Shown here piece after piece: positions 1 through 8,052 of a stretch of 64,000 nucleotides of DNA. This DNA comes from Halioglobus maricola (lineage in GTDB: Bacteria; Pseudomonadota; Gammaproteobacteria; Pseudomonadales; Halieaceae). The stretch is from positions 1,006,501-1,070,500 of the forward strand of contig NZ_CP036422.1 of the NCBI RefSeq assembly GCF_009388985.1. Reading direction: 5' to 3'. A program made the position numbers and the translations under genes. The notes beneath the pieces are model-generated. The model worked only from the letters and a program-made list of their open reading frames with translations. It made no database searches and was not told where the DNA came from. Each line of letters opens with the position of its first letter. Positions within the stretch are counted from its first letter, which is position 1.

Positions 1-1
1 C

Positions 2-1411
2 AACAACCCTGATGGCGTGGACATCAAAAAGCACAAGGACGAGAGCGGCGTGCCGCTGGACGGCGTTGCGTTCCATCCCTACTACACGGTTCATGACCTG
101 CAGGCGATTGCGGTATTCCTGTTTATCTTCTGTGCAGTTATGTTTTTCCTGCCGGAGATGGGCGGTTACTTCCTGGAGTTCGCAAATTTTGAGGAAGCCA
201 ACGCGCTGAAGACCCCCGAGCACATCGCGCCTGTCTGGTACTTCACGCCGTTTTATTCGGTGCTGCGAGCGGTGCCCGACAAGTTCTGGGGCTTTATCGC
301 CTTTGCGGCTTCGGTAGCTATTCCGTTCCTGTTGCCGTGGCTGGATCGCAGCCCGGTTAAGTCCTGGCGCTACCGCGGCAACATCACCAAGGTTATGTTG
401 GTGCTGTTCGTGGCCTGCTTCCTGATTCTCGGTGTGCTGGGCGTGAAGAACCCTACACCCGCGCGTACCTTCCTCGCGCAGATCTGTTCGGTGTTCTATT
501 TTGCCTTCTTCTTGCTGATGCCCATCTGGAGCGCCATGGATAAAACCAAGCCGGTTCCAGAGCGTGTCACCACCGATGGCGGCATTGGCTTCTGGGGCAG
601 CATGGCGGGTCTGGCACTGATTCTGGCACTGACCATTATTCCGCTGAAAGCGGTGGGTGCCGAATCTGCCTACGCCTGTGGTGAGATCGAGTGCGACGAA
701 ATGGTTGTCGATCTCAGCAATAAGGCGTCACTGCAGAACGGTGCCAAGTTGTACATGAACTACTGCATGGCTTGTCACTCGCTGCAGTACTCTCGCTACA
801 ATCGCGTGGCCGAGGATCTCGGCATTCCCGCGGATCTTATGGAATCCCATCTGATGTTCGACCCGAACTACAAGATTGGTGACCTGATGGAGAACGCGAT
901 GGACGAGCGCACCGCCAAAACCTGGTTCGGTGCGACTCCTCCTGATTTGACCCTGGTGGCCCGAGCTCGTGCATCTGCGGCACGCAGTGGGCCTGATTGG
1001 CTGTACACATACCTGCGCAATTTCTATCGCGATGACAGCCGCCCCTATGGCGTCAACAACCGCGTATTCAAGGACGTGGGCATGCCCCATGTGATGTTGG
1101 AGATGCAGGGCATGCAGGAATGTGCCTCGGGTCCGGTAAAGGCGGGTAATGGCGGCGTGAAGCGCGACCCACTGACTGGCGCTGATATTCTCGACGATCC
1201 CTGTGGTTCCTGGTCAGTCGCTGAGCCAGGTACTTCAACGCCTGAAGAGTTCGACGCGGCGATCTACGACCTGGTCAACTTCCTGGCCTACACAGCCGAG
1301 CCAATGGCTATGGAGCGCAAGCGCACTGGCGTTTTCGTTCTTCTGTTTATCGCACTGTTCTTCGTTTTCGCCTGGTTGCTGAACCGCGAATACTGGAAAG
1401 ACGTACACTGA
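2..1411 (+). CDS. Cytochrome b (C-terminal part) fused in frame to cytochrome c1; 5' end outside window
   Basis: Ubiquinol-cytochrome c reductase (complex III) subunits of the inner membrane. The frame is open from base 2 and begins inside cytochrome b (NNPDGVDI), so the N-terminal part of cytochrome b lies upstream. About 190 residues of cytochrome b with hydrophobic segments run past the usual PVPERV end. No stop follows; the frame continues through a hydrophobic, signal-like segment (bases 578-665) into cytochrome c1. The c1 part has the heme motif CMACH (764-778), the GMPHVM region carrying the likely Met ligand, and a C-terminal membrane anchor (1321-1390). In Pseudomonas petB and petC are separate, while Bradyrhizobium FbcH is a fused b/c1 precursor that is cleaved. 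An in-frame ATG at 602 just before the signal-like segment could also start a separate c1, so one polypeptide is inferred, not shown. Confidence 0.93.
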   Translation, partial: NNPDGVDIKKHKDESGVPLDGVAFHPYYTVHDLQAIAVFLFIFCAVMFFLPEMGGYFLEFANFEEANALKTPEHIAPVWYFTPFYSVLRAVPDKFWGFIAFAASVAIPFLLPWLDRSPVKSWRYRGNITKVMLVLFVACFLILGVLGVKNPTPARTFLAQICSVFYFAFFLLMPIWSAMDKTKPVPERVTTDGGIGFWGSMAGLALILALTIIPLKAVGAESAYACGEIECDEMVVDLSNKASLQNGAKLYMNYCMACHSLQYSRYNRVAEDLGIPADLMESHLMFDPNYKIGDLMENAMDERTAKTWFGATPPDLTLVARARASAARSGPDWLYTYLRNFYRDDSRPYGVNNRVFKDVGMPHVMLEMQGMQECASGPVKAGNGGVKRDPLTGADILDDPCGSWSVAEPGTSTPEEFDAAIYDLVNFLAYTAEPMAMERKRTGVFVLLFIALFFVFAWLLNREYWKDVH

Positions 1412-1431
1412 TCCTTAGCGATCGCACTGCA

Positions 1432-1463
1432 GCAGCGTGGCGTGACGTCTCGCTGCGTTTTTG
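1432..1463 (+). terminator. Intrinsic terminator after cytochrome b/c1 gene
   Basis: GCAGCG (1432-1437) pairs with CGCTGC (1451-1456), followed by G and five T residues. It lies 20 bases after the cytochrome c1 stop and before sspA. The 13-base loop is long, so strength is uncertain. Confidence 0.5.
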
Positions 1464-1492
1464 TTTCTAGTTAATCAATAGAGGAATTCTCC

Positions 1493-2125
1493 ATGGGTGT
1501 TGTGGCAAAGCGGTCTTCAATGACCTTTTTTTCGGACCCCACCAGTCACTACAGCCACCGGGTGCGTATCGTCCTGGCGGAGAAAGGTGTGACAGTGGAT
1601 CTGATCGAATCCGACTCGGCCCACCCCCCGGCGGAACTGTCAGAACTCAATCCGTACAACAGCCTGCCGACGCTACTGGATCGCGACCTCGTTCTGTACG
1701 AGTCCAAGGTGATGATGGAATATCTCGATGAGCGTTTTCCGCATCCACCGCTGTTGCCGGTGTACCCGGTTGCGCGCGCCGAGAGCCGCCTGCTGATTCA
1801 TCGCATCGAGAAAGACTGGTGTGCCCTGGTTGACGCCATCCTGCACACACGCAGCGACAACGTGATCAAGAAGTCCACCAAGGAGCTGAAGGAGAGCATC
1901 ACCGCCATTGCGCCGATCTTCGCCGAGAAGCCTTTCTTTATGAGCGAAGAATTCACTCTGGTCGATTGCTGTATTGCTCCTATCCTGTGGCGCCTGCCTG
2001 CCCTGGGCGTTGATATCCGTAACACCAAGCAGACCAAACCGCTGTTCACCTACATGGACGCGTTGTTCGCTCGTGAATCCTTCCAGGAGAGTCTTTCCGA
2101 GCAGGAGCGGGAGATGCGCTCCTGA
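1493..2125 (+). CDS. sspA: Stringent starvation protein A
   Basis: RNA polymerase-associated protein with a glutathione-S-transferase fold that helps transcription under starvation and acid stress. The 210 residues comprise a thioredoxin-like N-terminal half ([20 protein letters not shown], then [14 protein letters not shown] with the cis-Pro turn) and a helical GST C-terminal half. Length agrees with the family. The ATG has AGAGGAA about 6-8 bases upstream. A second in-frame ATG at 1520 would give a shorter N-terminus close to E. coli SspA, so the first nine residues are uncertain. It sits directly upstream of sspB, as in most gammaproteobacteria. Confidence 0.96.
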   Translation: MGVVAKRSSMTFFSDPTSHYSHRVRIVLAEKGVTVDLIESDSAHPPAELSELNPYNSLPTLLDRDLVLYESKVMMEYLDERFPHPPLLPVYPVARAESRLLIHRIEKDWCALVDAILHTRSDNVIKKSTKELKESITAIAPIFAEKPFFMSEEFTLVDCCIAPILWRLPALGVDIRNTKQTKPLFTYMDALFARESFQESLSEQEREMRS

Positions 2126-2153
2126 GGGGGCGCTCATTGACGAACCGCGTTAC

Positions 2154-2558
2154 ATGAAAATGACCTCCAGCCGGCCCTATATTATGCGCGCGCTCTACGA
2201 GTGGATCGTGGACAACGGCTGCACGCCATACATTCTTGTGGATGCCATGCAGGAAAACGTGATGGTGCCGGAGCAGTATGTGAAGGATGGGCAGATTGTC
2301 CTGAACATCTCTCCCACGGCTGTGATGGATCTTGATATTAGCAATGAAGCGGTGGCTTTCAACGGTCGTTTTGGTGGCGTAGCCAAAGACGTCTACGCTC
2401 CCACCAGTGCAGTCATCGGTATCTACGCCCGTGAGAACGGTCAGGGTATGGTGTTCGAGCCAGAGGAGGAGCCGGAGGATGAGCCTACGCCACCGGACGA
2501 TGCCCCGCCGGAACCGAGCAAGCCCGAGGGCCGGCCCTCACTGAAAATCGTCAAGTAA
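2154..2558 (+). CDS. sspB: ClpXP adaptor / stringent starvation protein B
   Basis: Adaptor that binds ssrA-tagged and other substrates and hands them to ClpXP. The 134-residue product starts MKMTSSRPYIMRALYEWI; the typical SspB N-terminus could equally use the ATG at 2160. The folded domain is followed by an acidic, proline-rich linker (from about 2455) and ends RPSLKIVK, the short C-terminal ClpX-binding motif seen in E. coli SspB. Upstream open frame overlapping sspA lacks SspB similarity, so I trimmed it. The GAGGGGG sequence 24 bases upstream is far for a ribosome site, so coupling to sspA is possible. Confidence 0.95.
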   Translation: MKMTSSRPYIMRALYEWIVDNGCTPYILVDAMQENVMVPEQYVKDGQIVLNISPTAVMDLDISNEAVAFNGRFGGVAKDVYAPTSAVIGIYARENGQGMVFEPEEEPEDEPTPPDDAPPEPSKPEGRPSLKIVK

Positions 2559-2563
2559 ACTGG

Positions 2564-2592
2564 AAGGCGCGATTGAGAATCGCGCCTTTTTC
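2564..2592 (+). terminator. Intrinsic terminator after sspB
   Basis: Perfect stem AAGGCGCGATT / AATCGCGCCTT with loop GAG and a T tract at 2587-2591. It lies between the convergent sspB and dolP genes and may also slow transcription arriving from dolP, though the T tract favours the plus strand. Confidence 0.85.
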
Positions 2593-2595
2593 GTT

Positions 2596-3180
2596 TTAGT
2601 CCAGCAGTTCGAACAGTTTGACCACTTTCTGCACGCCGCCGACATCGGAGGCTTCGGCTGCAATACGATCAGCTTCTGCGCGAGTCGCCAGTCCCATCAG
2701 ATAGACCACTCCGTTTTCAGTGACGACTTTTACCCGTTGCCCCTGGATGTCTGAACTCCCGAGGTAGAACGACTTCACCTTGGTTGTAATCCATGTATCC
2801 GAGGTGCGGGTCATGCCAGAACTGGGAGCGGCAATTTCCAGTTCGTTGTAGATCCGCCTGACGCCGCGAATTTCGCGGACAACATCTGTTGCCTTGGCTT
2901 TCAGTGCTTCGGAGGAAACCTGTCCCGCAATCAGGACATAACCGTTGTAGCTGACGATATTGAGGTGCGCGTTGTCGAAGGCTTCATCGGCAGCGTGAAT
3001 GTTCACTCGCGATTTGGTCTCAATGCTATCGTCCTCGACCATGCGCCCCCAGGTGCGTTCACCCTGATCTTCCTCAATTGCGTTGGTTTCCATGCCCGCG
3101 AGCATGTGGCCGCAGCCAGCCAAAGTCAGCAGAGAGGTTAGCAGGGCAGTCAGGAGCAGGGGGTGGGATGGTCGATTCAT
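2596..3180 (-). CDS. dolP: Outer-membrane lipoprotein with two BON domains (DolP/YraP)
   Basis: DolP is a lipoprotein of the outer membrane involved in envelope integrity and linked to BamA and septal cell-wall amidase control. The 194-residue product starts at ATG 3180, which follows the diaA stop by two bases. It has a signal peptide and the lipobox LAGC with Cys23. Two BON domains follow (roughly residues 45-110 and 120-190), each with the conserved pattern ending in a Gly-rich strand (NGYVLIAGQV, NGVVYLMGLA). A longer frame up to 3225 would only add residues before a good signal peptide. Order lpoA-yraN-diaA-dolP is as in E. coli. Confidence 0.93.
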   Translation of the reverse strand: MNRPSHPLLLTALLTSLLTLAGCGHMLAGMETNAIEEDQGERTWGRMVEDDSIETKSRVNIHAADEAFDNAHLNIVSYNGYVLIAGQVSSEALKAKATDVVREIRGVRRIYNELEIAAPSSGMTRTSDTWITTKVKSFYLGSSDIQGQRVKVVTENGVVYLMGLATRAEADRIAAEASDVGGVQKVVKLFELLD

Positions 3181-3182
3181 TG

Positions 3183-3746
3183 TCAGTGTCCGGTTCCGAA
3201 GAGGCTGGCCTCGATGAGTTCGCAAAGCGTTTGTAGCACCATGGTATGTAGTTCGACCACGGTACGCCGAGTGGTTCCGTTGATCGTAATGGAAAACATC
3301 GCGTCGGGGATATCGTTGGCGTTACACAGCGCGACGGTGGTCATACCGCGCTCGCCGGCTACCTCTAGCGCGGATATCACGCTGGGGTCTGGCTCGGCGC
3401 TGCTGATGGTCAGGAGCACATCTCCCTCCTGGCCCAGGGCGCGGAGCGTATGGCTGAAACGGTGTGCCGCTGGCGCGGTCGGCGAGGCGCCTGCGTCCCA
3501 GCCCAGGCTTATAGCCGGCAGTGCGGGGCGTTCTTCGCCCAGGCTGTAGAGCAGGCTGTTGCTGAAGAGTTGGGACAGGGCGGCGTCGACGCCGGCCCCG
3601 CAGCTGATGATTTTCCGGTCCTGCAGCAGCGCCTGAGTGATCAATTCACAGGCGCTGGCGATGGGGTCGGCGAGTTGGTCGACCGACATGGCAGCGCTTT
3701 CTAGTGTGTTCTGAAATCGTTCGGCGATAATCTGGTAGTGATCCAC
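3183..3746 (-). CDS. diaA: SIS-domain protein, DiaA/GmhA family
   Basis: In E. coli DiaA binds DnaA and promotes timely replication initiation; it is a relative of the phosphoheptose isomerase GmhA. The 187-residue product contains one SIS domain, with IISCGAGVDAALSQLFSN near the N-terminus and LLTISSAEPDPSVISAL in the middle. The start is GTG 3746, preceded by AAAGGGA at a good distance; the open frame further upstream has no family similarity. The assignment to DiaA rather than GmhA rests on the yraN-diaA-dolP neighbourhood. The usual C-G-NGGSA loop is altered to CGAGVDA, so enzymatic activity is doubtful. Confidence 0.88.
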   Translation of the reverse strand: MDHYQIIAERFQNTLESAAMSVDQLADPIASACELITQALLQDRKIISCGAGVDAALSQLFSNSLLYSLGEERPALPAISLGWDAGASPTAPAAHRFSHTLRALGQEGDVLLTISSAEPDPSVISALEVAGERGMTTVALCNANDIPDAMFSITINGTTRRTVVELHTMVLQTLCELIEASLFGTGH

Positions 3747-3780
3747 AGTGTCCCTTTTTGTTGTCGTGCAATCCTGGGTT

Positions 3781-4134
3781 TCAGAAGGCTGAGCGAATCC
3801 AGCGGACGGCAGGTTCATCCGGGAATTGTCGCGGCTCGATGGCGATCACGTCAAATCTACAGTGCACCCTGGTTGTGCCCCGGGTCTTCTGCAGGTAGTG
3901 AAGCGCAGCGAGGCGCAGCTTGCGTTGTTTGCGCCGGTCAACTGTTGCCACAGCGGAAGCAAAGCGAGGGTTGCTGCGGGCGCGTACCTCCACGAAAACA
4001 AGCTGATCTCCGTCCAGAGCGATCAGGTCTATTTCGCCCACCTTGCAGCGAAAATTTCGCTCCAGTAACCGCAAGCCTCTGTCCAGCAGCCACTGGCTCG
4101 CGAAGTTCTCATAGCTGTCTCCCAGGTGCTTCAT
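3781..4134 (-). CDS. yraN: YraN family endonuclease-like protein (UPF0102)
   Basis: Small 117-residue protein of the UPF0102/YraN family, which has a restriction-endonuclease-like fold; its biological role is not settled. The family core is visible: ERNFRCKVGEIDLIALDGD followed by LVFVEVRAR, i.e. the G-E-I-D and V-E-V-[KR] catalytic-type motif. It sits between lpoA (15 bases upstream) and diaA, the same order as in E. coli and Pseudomonas. Confidence 0.93.
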   Translation of the reverse strand: MKHLGDSYENFASQWLLDRGLRLLERNFRCKVGEIDLIALDGDQLVFVEVRARSNPRFASAVATVDRRKQRKLRLAALHYLQKTRGTTRVHCRFDVIAIEPRQFPDEPAVRWIRSAF

Positions 4135-4149
4135 GCCCCGGGATTTTAA

Positions 4150-5946
4150 TCAGCGTGGGGCGAGTTCGCCTCCATCAAATTTGGCCGGTACCAGCTCTCG
4201 CTCGATCTGCAGTTGCGGGTTCAGGCTTAACAAGCCGGTGTCTCCGCGGATAAGCAGGTCGGGTCCTGCCTGGAGCTGCAGGAAGCGCGATTGAAGCAAG
4301 TACGCGTCGGCGCCCAGCGCGTTCAGGCGAGGGTAGGCGTCGATGCTCGCCTTCGCCAAGGCCTCGCTCAGCTCGCGATTGGAGCCCAGTAGCCAGGGTA
4401 ATTCAACGAGGTTCAAGCCGTTCAGATCCCGATCGCGGTCGTCGGCGCTGCCACGGTAAACACTGGAAGTGGCGTAGACCGGAAGCGCTCCGGCGTAATG
4501 GAAGGCGAGCAGGGGCTTCATGGAGCGGGCCTCGGCGGCGTTCCTTGCCAGCAGGAAAATGGCGTCAATGTCCTGTCTGCGCCGGGGGGTAAACTCGACG
4601 GGCTCGGCCAGCATGTCGCGCAACTGGCGGCGGCGCGCCTCGCTGCTGGCGATGCCGAGGCCGTTTTTTATGCTGGCGGAGTAGTCGTCCTGACCCGTGT
4701 AGGCAAGGGCGCTGCTAAAGGTCCCTCCCAGTGTTTGCCAGCGAGCGCGCAAGGCCTGCTCCATTTTATCGCCCCAGGCGCCAGCTGGGCGCAGCAAAAG
4801 GGCTCGGCGAGCACCATCGCCAAAGGCGACTTCGGCTATCTGGGCGGCCTCATCTTCCGGGGCCAGGGCAAATTGAATAAGCGCGCTATTCCCGGCGGGA
4901 AGGCTCCCATCCATTTGATTGAGGGCCAGGATGGGCACCGGCCTGCCGGGCTCGAGTGCCAATTCGGCTACAGCATTTTTGCTGAGTGGGCCGACAACCA
5001 TGCGGGCGCCGCCGTTTATTGCAGCCCGGTAGGCTTCAGTGACGGAAGGGTAGAGATCACTGTCGACAACCCTGATTTCAAAGGGGGCGGCGTTCCCCTG
5101 GCGAGCCTTGAAGTAACTTGCCAGATATCCGTCTCGCACAGCCTTGCCAGCGGGGGCTAGTCGGCCCGAAAGCGGCAGCATAAGGGCCACCTGATGCGGC
5201 GCCGCCGTCTGATCCTGAAGATACTGCAAGCCGCCGGGGAGTGGTGAATTCGCGGGGTGCCCCGGGTTGTTGGCCTGCCAGGCGGGAAGACCCGTCGCCA
5301 GATGGGTGGAGTCCTGGTTGGCGAGTTCTGCCAGTTCCAACCATGCGGCCCACTGCTGATCGGTACTGGTGCCTCGGGCTCGCGCAATGTTAGCGGGGGG
5401 CGTGCGCATGAGGTCGTGCCATACGCTGCGCTTGAGGGCCAACTGGTCGCTTGAGGGGGCGATGGCCAGCAGTTGTGCGCCCAGTGCAGCGCTGGTCAGG
5501 TAATCGCGTTGCAGGTCGAGCAGGTGACGCTGAAAATTGTGCGCGCGGTAGGCGATGGCCGGGTGCAGTCCAGGTTGGTCCATGGCCTTGAGTAGAGCCT
5601 GGGCGCCAGGATCGTCACCGCGAAGATGTGCAATGCGCGCCTCTGTGTAGGTGAGACGCGCGCTATCGTTTGCATCCAGGGTTGTTTCAGCGAGTGGGGT
5701 CAGGCTGGTTTCTGCCACCATCCACTGGTTGCGAGCCAGTGCTGCCTCGGCAGCCTGGAATTCATTGCGATAGAGGCTCGCTGGCATTGTCAGGCCTTTG
5801 AGGTCCGGCGTCGTTTCCGTCGCCGGCGACACAGGTTCAGGCGCCTCTTTTTGCGGCGTTCCGCCACAGGCGATCAGGAGGGTGGCCAAGGCTAGGCCAA
5901 AGCTGGCCCGGGTCATATACCAAGGCAGGGGATGGGTTGCTCTCAT
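4150..5946 (-). CDS. lpoA: Penicillin-binding protein activator LpoA
   Basis: Outer-membrane lipoprotein that stimulates PBP1A in peptidoglycan synthesis. The product has a signal peptide with lipobox LIAC (Cys27 when started at ATG 5946), an N-terminal helical TPR-like domain (about residues 55-260) and a C-terminal periplasmic-binding-protein-like domain starting at VALMLPLSGRLAPAGKAV. Length of 598 residues agrees with LpoA. The start could also be ATG 5916; neither has a clear ribosome site. It is divergent from rsmI and first of the lpoA-yraN-diaA-dolP group. Confidence 0.93.
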   Translation of the reverse strand: MRATHPLPWYMTRASFGLALATLLIACGGTPQKEAPEPVSPATETTPDLKGLTMPASLYRNEFQAAEAALARNQWMVAETSLTPLAETTLDANDSARLTYTEARIAHLRGDDPGAQALLKAMDQPGLHPAIAYRAHNFQRHLLDLQRDYLTSAALGAQLLAIAPSSDQLALKRSVWHDLMRTPPANIARARGTSTDQQWAAWLELAELANQDSTHLATGLPAWQANNPGHPANSPLPGGLQYLQDQTAAPHQVALMLPLSGRLAPAGKAVRDGYLASYFKARQGNAAPFEIRVVDSDLYPSVTEAYRAAINGGARMVVGPLSKNAVAELALEPGRPVPILALNQMDGSLPAGNSALIQFALAPEDEAAQIAEVAFGDGARRALLLRPAGAWGDKMEQALRARWQTLGGTFSSALAYTGQDDYSASIKNGLGIASSEARRRQLRDMLAEPVEFTPRRRQDIDAIFLLARNAAEARSMKPLLAFHYAGALPVYATSSVYRGSADDRDRDLNGLNLVELPWLLGSNRELSEALAKASIDAYPRLNALGADAYLLQSRFLQLQAGPDLLIRGDTGLLSLNPQLQIERELVPAKFDGGELAPR

Positions 5947-5979
5947 GCTATGCTGCACCGATTCAATTCTGGCAAGCCT

Positions 5980-5994
5980 GCCACAGCTTGTGGC
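5980..5994. promoter_or_regulatory. Small palindrome between divergent lpoA and rsmI
   Basis: GCCACA-GCT-TGTGGC is a perfect 6-bp inverted repeat in the 74-base gap between the lpoA and rsmI starts. It could be an operator for either gene; no known consensus is recognised. Confidence 0.25.
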
Positions 5995-6020
5995 GCGTGG
6001 CGATATTATAAGGGGAAATC

Positions 6021-6851
6021 GTGGAAACTGGGTTGTATATTGTTGCCACACCCATCGGAAATCTGGGTGATATGGGGCAGCGAGCGGTGCAGGTGCTGCG
6101 CGACGCCGACCTTATCGCCGCTGAGGATACCCGCCACAGCGCCCGCCTGCTGCAACACTTCGGTATTGAAAGCCCCGCTATTCCCTATCACGAGCACAGT
6201 GGTGAGCGAGCGCCCGCCCGTATTGTGAATACCTTGCGAGATGGCGGTACTGTGGCCCTTATTTCTGACGCCGGTACACCACTGATCTCCGATCCCGGAT
6301 ACCGTCTGGTGCGAGAGGTGCAGGCAGCCGGTCACAAGGTTGTCGCCATTCCCGGGCCCTGCGCTGCCATTGCTGCTCTGAGTGTCTGTGGCCTGCCCAC
6401 TGATCGCTTCCGCTTTGAGGGTTTTCTTCCCGCCAAGGCAGGGGCTCGCGCTCAGCGCCTGCAGGATCTGGTCGACGAAGCCGCGTCTCTGGTTTTTTAT
6501 GAGGCACCGCACCGGGTAGCGGACGCATTGCACGCCATGGTTGGCGTGTTTGGCCCCGAGCGCGAAGCCGTGCTGGTCAGGGAGATCACCAAGACCTTTG
6601 AAACCGTTCATCGTGCGCCGCTGGCAGAGCTTCACGGCTTTGTTGTCAGCGATGCCAACCAGCAGAAAGGTGAGATTGTGCTCGTAGTCGCCGGCCGAGA
6701 TCAGGGAGATGTGAGCCTGGACGCCGACACGGCGAGGTTACTTGAACGGATCGCCGAAGAACTTCCCGGCAAAAAGGCTGCCGCCATTGTTGCTGAGCAC
6801 ACTGGCCTGAGGAAGCGCGATCTGTACGACTACCTGCTCGGCCAGAAATAG
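6021..6851 (+). CDS. rsmI: 16S rRNA (cytidine1402-2'-O)-methyltransferase
   Basis: Methylates the 2'-OH of C1402 in the ribosomal P site using SAM. The 276-residue product has the tetrapyrrole-methylase-type fold. Family motifs are visible: LYIVATPIGNLGDMGQRAV, AAEDTRH, ALISDAGTPLISDPGYRLV, VVAIPGPCA and FEGFLPAK. The start is GTG 6021 with AGGGGAAA just upstream. Length matches the family. It precedes rnpB by 36 bases, as in Pseudomonas. Confidence 0.97.
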   Translation: METGLYIVATPIGNLGDMGQRAVQVLRDADLIAAEDTRHSARLLQHFGIESPAIPYHEHSGERAPARIVNTLRDGGTVALISDAGTPLISDPGYRLVREVQAAGHKVVAIPGPCAAIAALSVCGLPTDRFRFEGFLPAKAGARAQRLQDLVDEAASLVFYEAPHRVADALHAMVGVFGPEREAVLVREITKTFETVHRAPLAELHGFVVSDANQQKGEIVLVVAGRDQGDVSLDADTARLLERIAEELPGKKAAAIVAEHTGLRKRDLYDYLLGQK

Positions 6852-6887
6852 GCTTGTAACCGGTTCCCATGCTAGGTAACCTGCGCC

Positions 6888-7233
6888 GCGAGTTGGTTGG
6901 GCGATCGCTCCTCACGTGTGAGGGGAGGAAAGTCCGGGCTCCACAGGGCAGGGTGCCAGATAACTTCTGGGGGGCGTGAGCCTACGGAAAGTGCAGCAGA
7001 AAGGATACCGCCTCTGTTCGCAGAGGTAAGGGTGAAAAGGTGCGGTAAGAGCGCACCGCGTGGCTGGTAACAGGCGCGGCGATGGTAAACCCCACTCGGA
7101 GCAAGACCAAATAGGAACCCTTAAGCCGCGGCCCGCGGCGGGTTCGGGTAGGTCGCTTCAGGCAATCGGTGACGGTTGTCGCAGATGAATGGTCGTCCAC
7201 GACAGAACCCGGCTTACAGACCGACTCGCTTAC
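6888..7233 (+). ncRNA. rnpB: RNase P RNA (type A)
   Basis: Catalytic RNA that trims tRNA 5' leaders. Closely follows the E. coli rnpB consensus: GAGGAAAGTCCGGGCTCC (6923-6940), the CAGGGTGCCAG block, GGTAAGGGTGAAA, GTGCGGTAAGAGCGCACCG, GGTAAACCCCA and the 3' conserved ACGACAGAACCCGGCTTA. The P1 helix pairs GCGAGTTGGT (6888-6897) with ACCGACTCGC (7220-7229), which sets the ends. A strong terminator follows at once. Confidence 0.97.
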
Positions 7234-7234
7234 T

Positions 7235-7272
7235 GAAGCCCCTGGACCTTGCCGGTCCAGGGGCTTCTTCTT
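7235..7272 (+). terminator. Intrinsic terminator of rnpB
   Basis: Perfect 14-bp stem GAAGCCCCTGGACC / GGTCCAGGGGCTTC with loop TTGCC, followed by the T-rich tract TTCTTTTC. It separates rnpB from the dcw promoter region. Confidence 0.92.
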
Positions 7273-7277
7273 TTCTC

Positions 7278-7485
7278 CCAATCGTTAAAATGTATCCCGG
7301 TTATTCCAATAGGTAATAAAAAAAGCCCTCCAGATAAAAAACTAGCCTGTAACTTAAAGTGATTACTTAAGTGTTGGAGTTATGAGGCTGTTTTGTAGGT
7401 ATATTTATCTCGTAAAATACTCAAAAATGCGCTTAAATGCCCCGTAACGGCTTGAATTTACAGCGTTTTTTCTAAGCTGCCTCGG
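7278..7485. other. AT-rich gap between rnpB and the dcw promoter, no gene seen
   Basis: This stretch is clearly AT-richer than its surroundings and has no plausible coding frame. It contains a short inverted repeat (ACTTAA-N9-TTAAGT near 7353-7375) and several A/T runs. It probably serves as an upstream promoter region for mraZ; nothing more can be assigned. Confidence 0.5.
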
Positions 7486-7514
7486 TTGACCTGCTATATC
7501 CACAGGCCTATAGT
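7486..7514 (+). promoter_or_regulatory. Sigma-70-type promoter of the dcw cluster (Pmra)
   Basis: TTGACC (7486-7491) and TATAGT (7509-7514) are separated by exactly 17 bases. Transcription would start near 7521, immediately before the MraZ boxes. This is the expected main promoter of the mraZ operon. Confidence 0.75.
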
Positions 7515-7522
7515 GTCGAAAA

Positions 7523-7577
7523 GTGGGAATAAGTGGGTAAATCTGTCTTTTTGTGGATCAATTGGACAGTGAGTGGG
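7523..7577 (+). promoter_or_regulatory. MraZ operator: phased GTGGG boxes
   Basis: GTGGG at 7523 and 7533, GTGGA at 7553 and GTGGG at 7573 all fall on one 10-bp register. MraZ of E. coli binds TGGGN direct repeats separated by 5 bases, so autoregulation is expected. The last box overlaps the mraZ ribosome site (GGGGAA, 7575-7580). Confidence 0.75.
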
Positions 7578-7587
7578 GAAGCGCGCC

Positions 7588-8043
7588 GTGTTTCGTGGAG
7601 TACAGCACATATCAATGGATGCGAAGGGTCGCCTGGCAATGCCGGCGCGCCAGCGTGAGCCATTGCTGTCTCAATGCGAAGGCAAGATTGTTGTCACCAT
7701 TGATACCCAGACTGCGTGTCTCGCGGTTTATCCACTGCCAGAGTGGGAGCGCATCGAGCGCGAAATCCAGGCCCTGCCAGCTCTCAAGCCGGCCATCAAG
7801 CGCTTTCAGCGCCTGGTGCTGGGCTACGCCACCGATATTGAGTTGGACGCCAGTGGGCGCATGTTGTTGCCCCAGTCACTGCGCGAGTACGCCGAATTGA
7901 GCAAGAAGCTGGTGTTGGTCGGGCAGGGCAACAAGATGGAAATCTGGTCCGAAGCATTGTGGATGGCCGAACGGGAGCAGGCGCTGGCGGACGCGGGTCC
8001 GCTGACGGAAGTTCCCGACGAATTGTTCTCGCTGACACTGTAG
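7588..8043 (+). CDS. mraZ: Transcriptional regulator MraZ
   Basis: DNA-binding repressor of the division and cell wall cluster, forming a ring of AbrB-like folds. The 151-residue product has two MraZ repeats, each with the DxxGR turn (MDAKGRLAMPAR and LDASGRMLLPQS). I chose GTG 7588 because it gives the canonical MFRG start and has GGGGAA at 8 bases; an upstream GTG at 7573 adds five residues not seen in the family. First gene of the dcw cluster, one base block before rsmH. Confidence 0.95.
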   Translation: MFRGVQHISMDAKGRLAMPARQREPLLSQCEGKIVVTIDTQTACLAVYPLPEWERIEREIQALPALKPAIKRFQRLVLGYATDIELDASGRMLLPQSLREYAELSKKLVLVGQGNKMEIWSEALWMAEREQALADAGPLTEVPDELFSLTL

Positions 8044-8052
8044 GTGGCCAGC

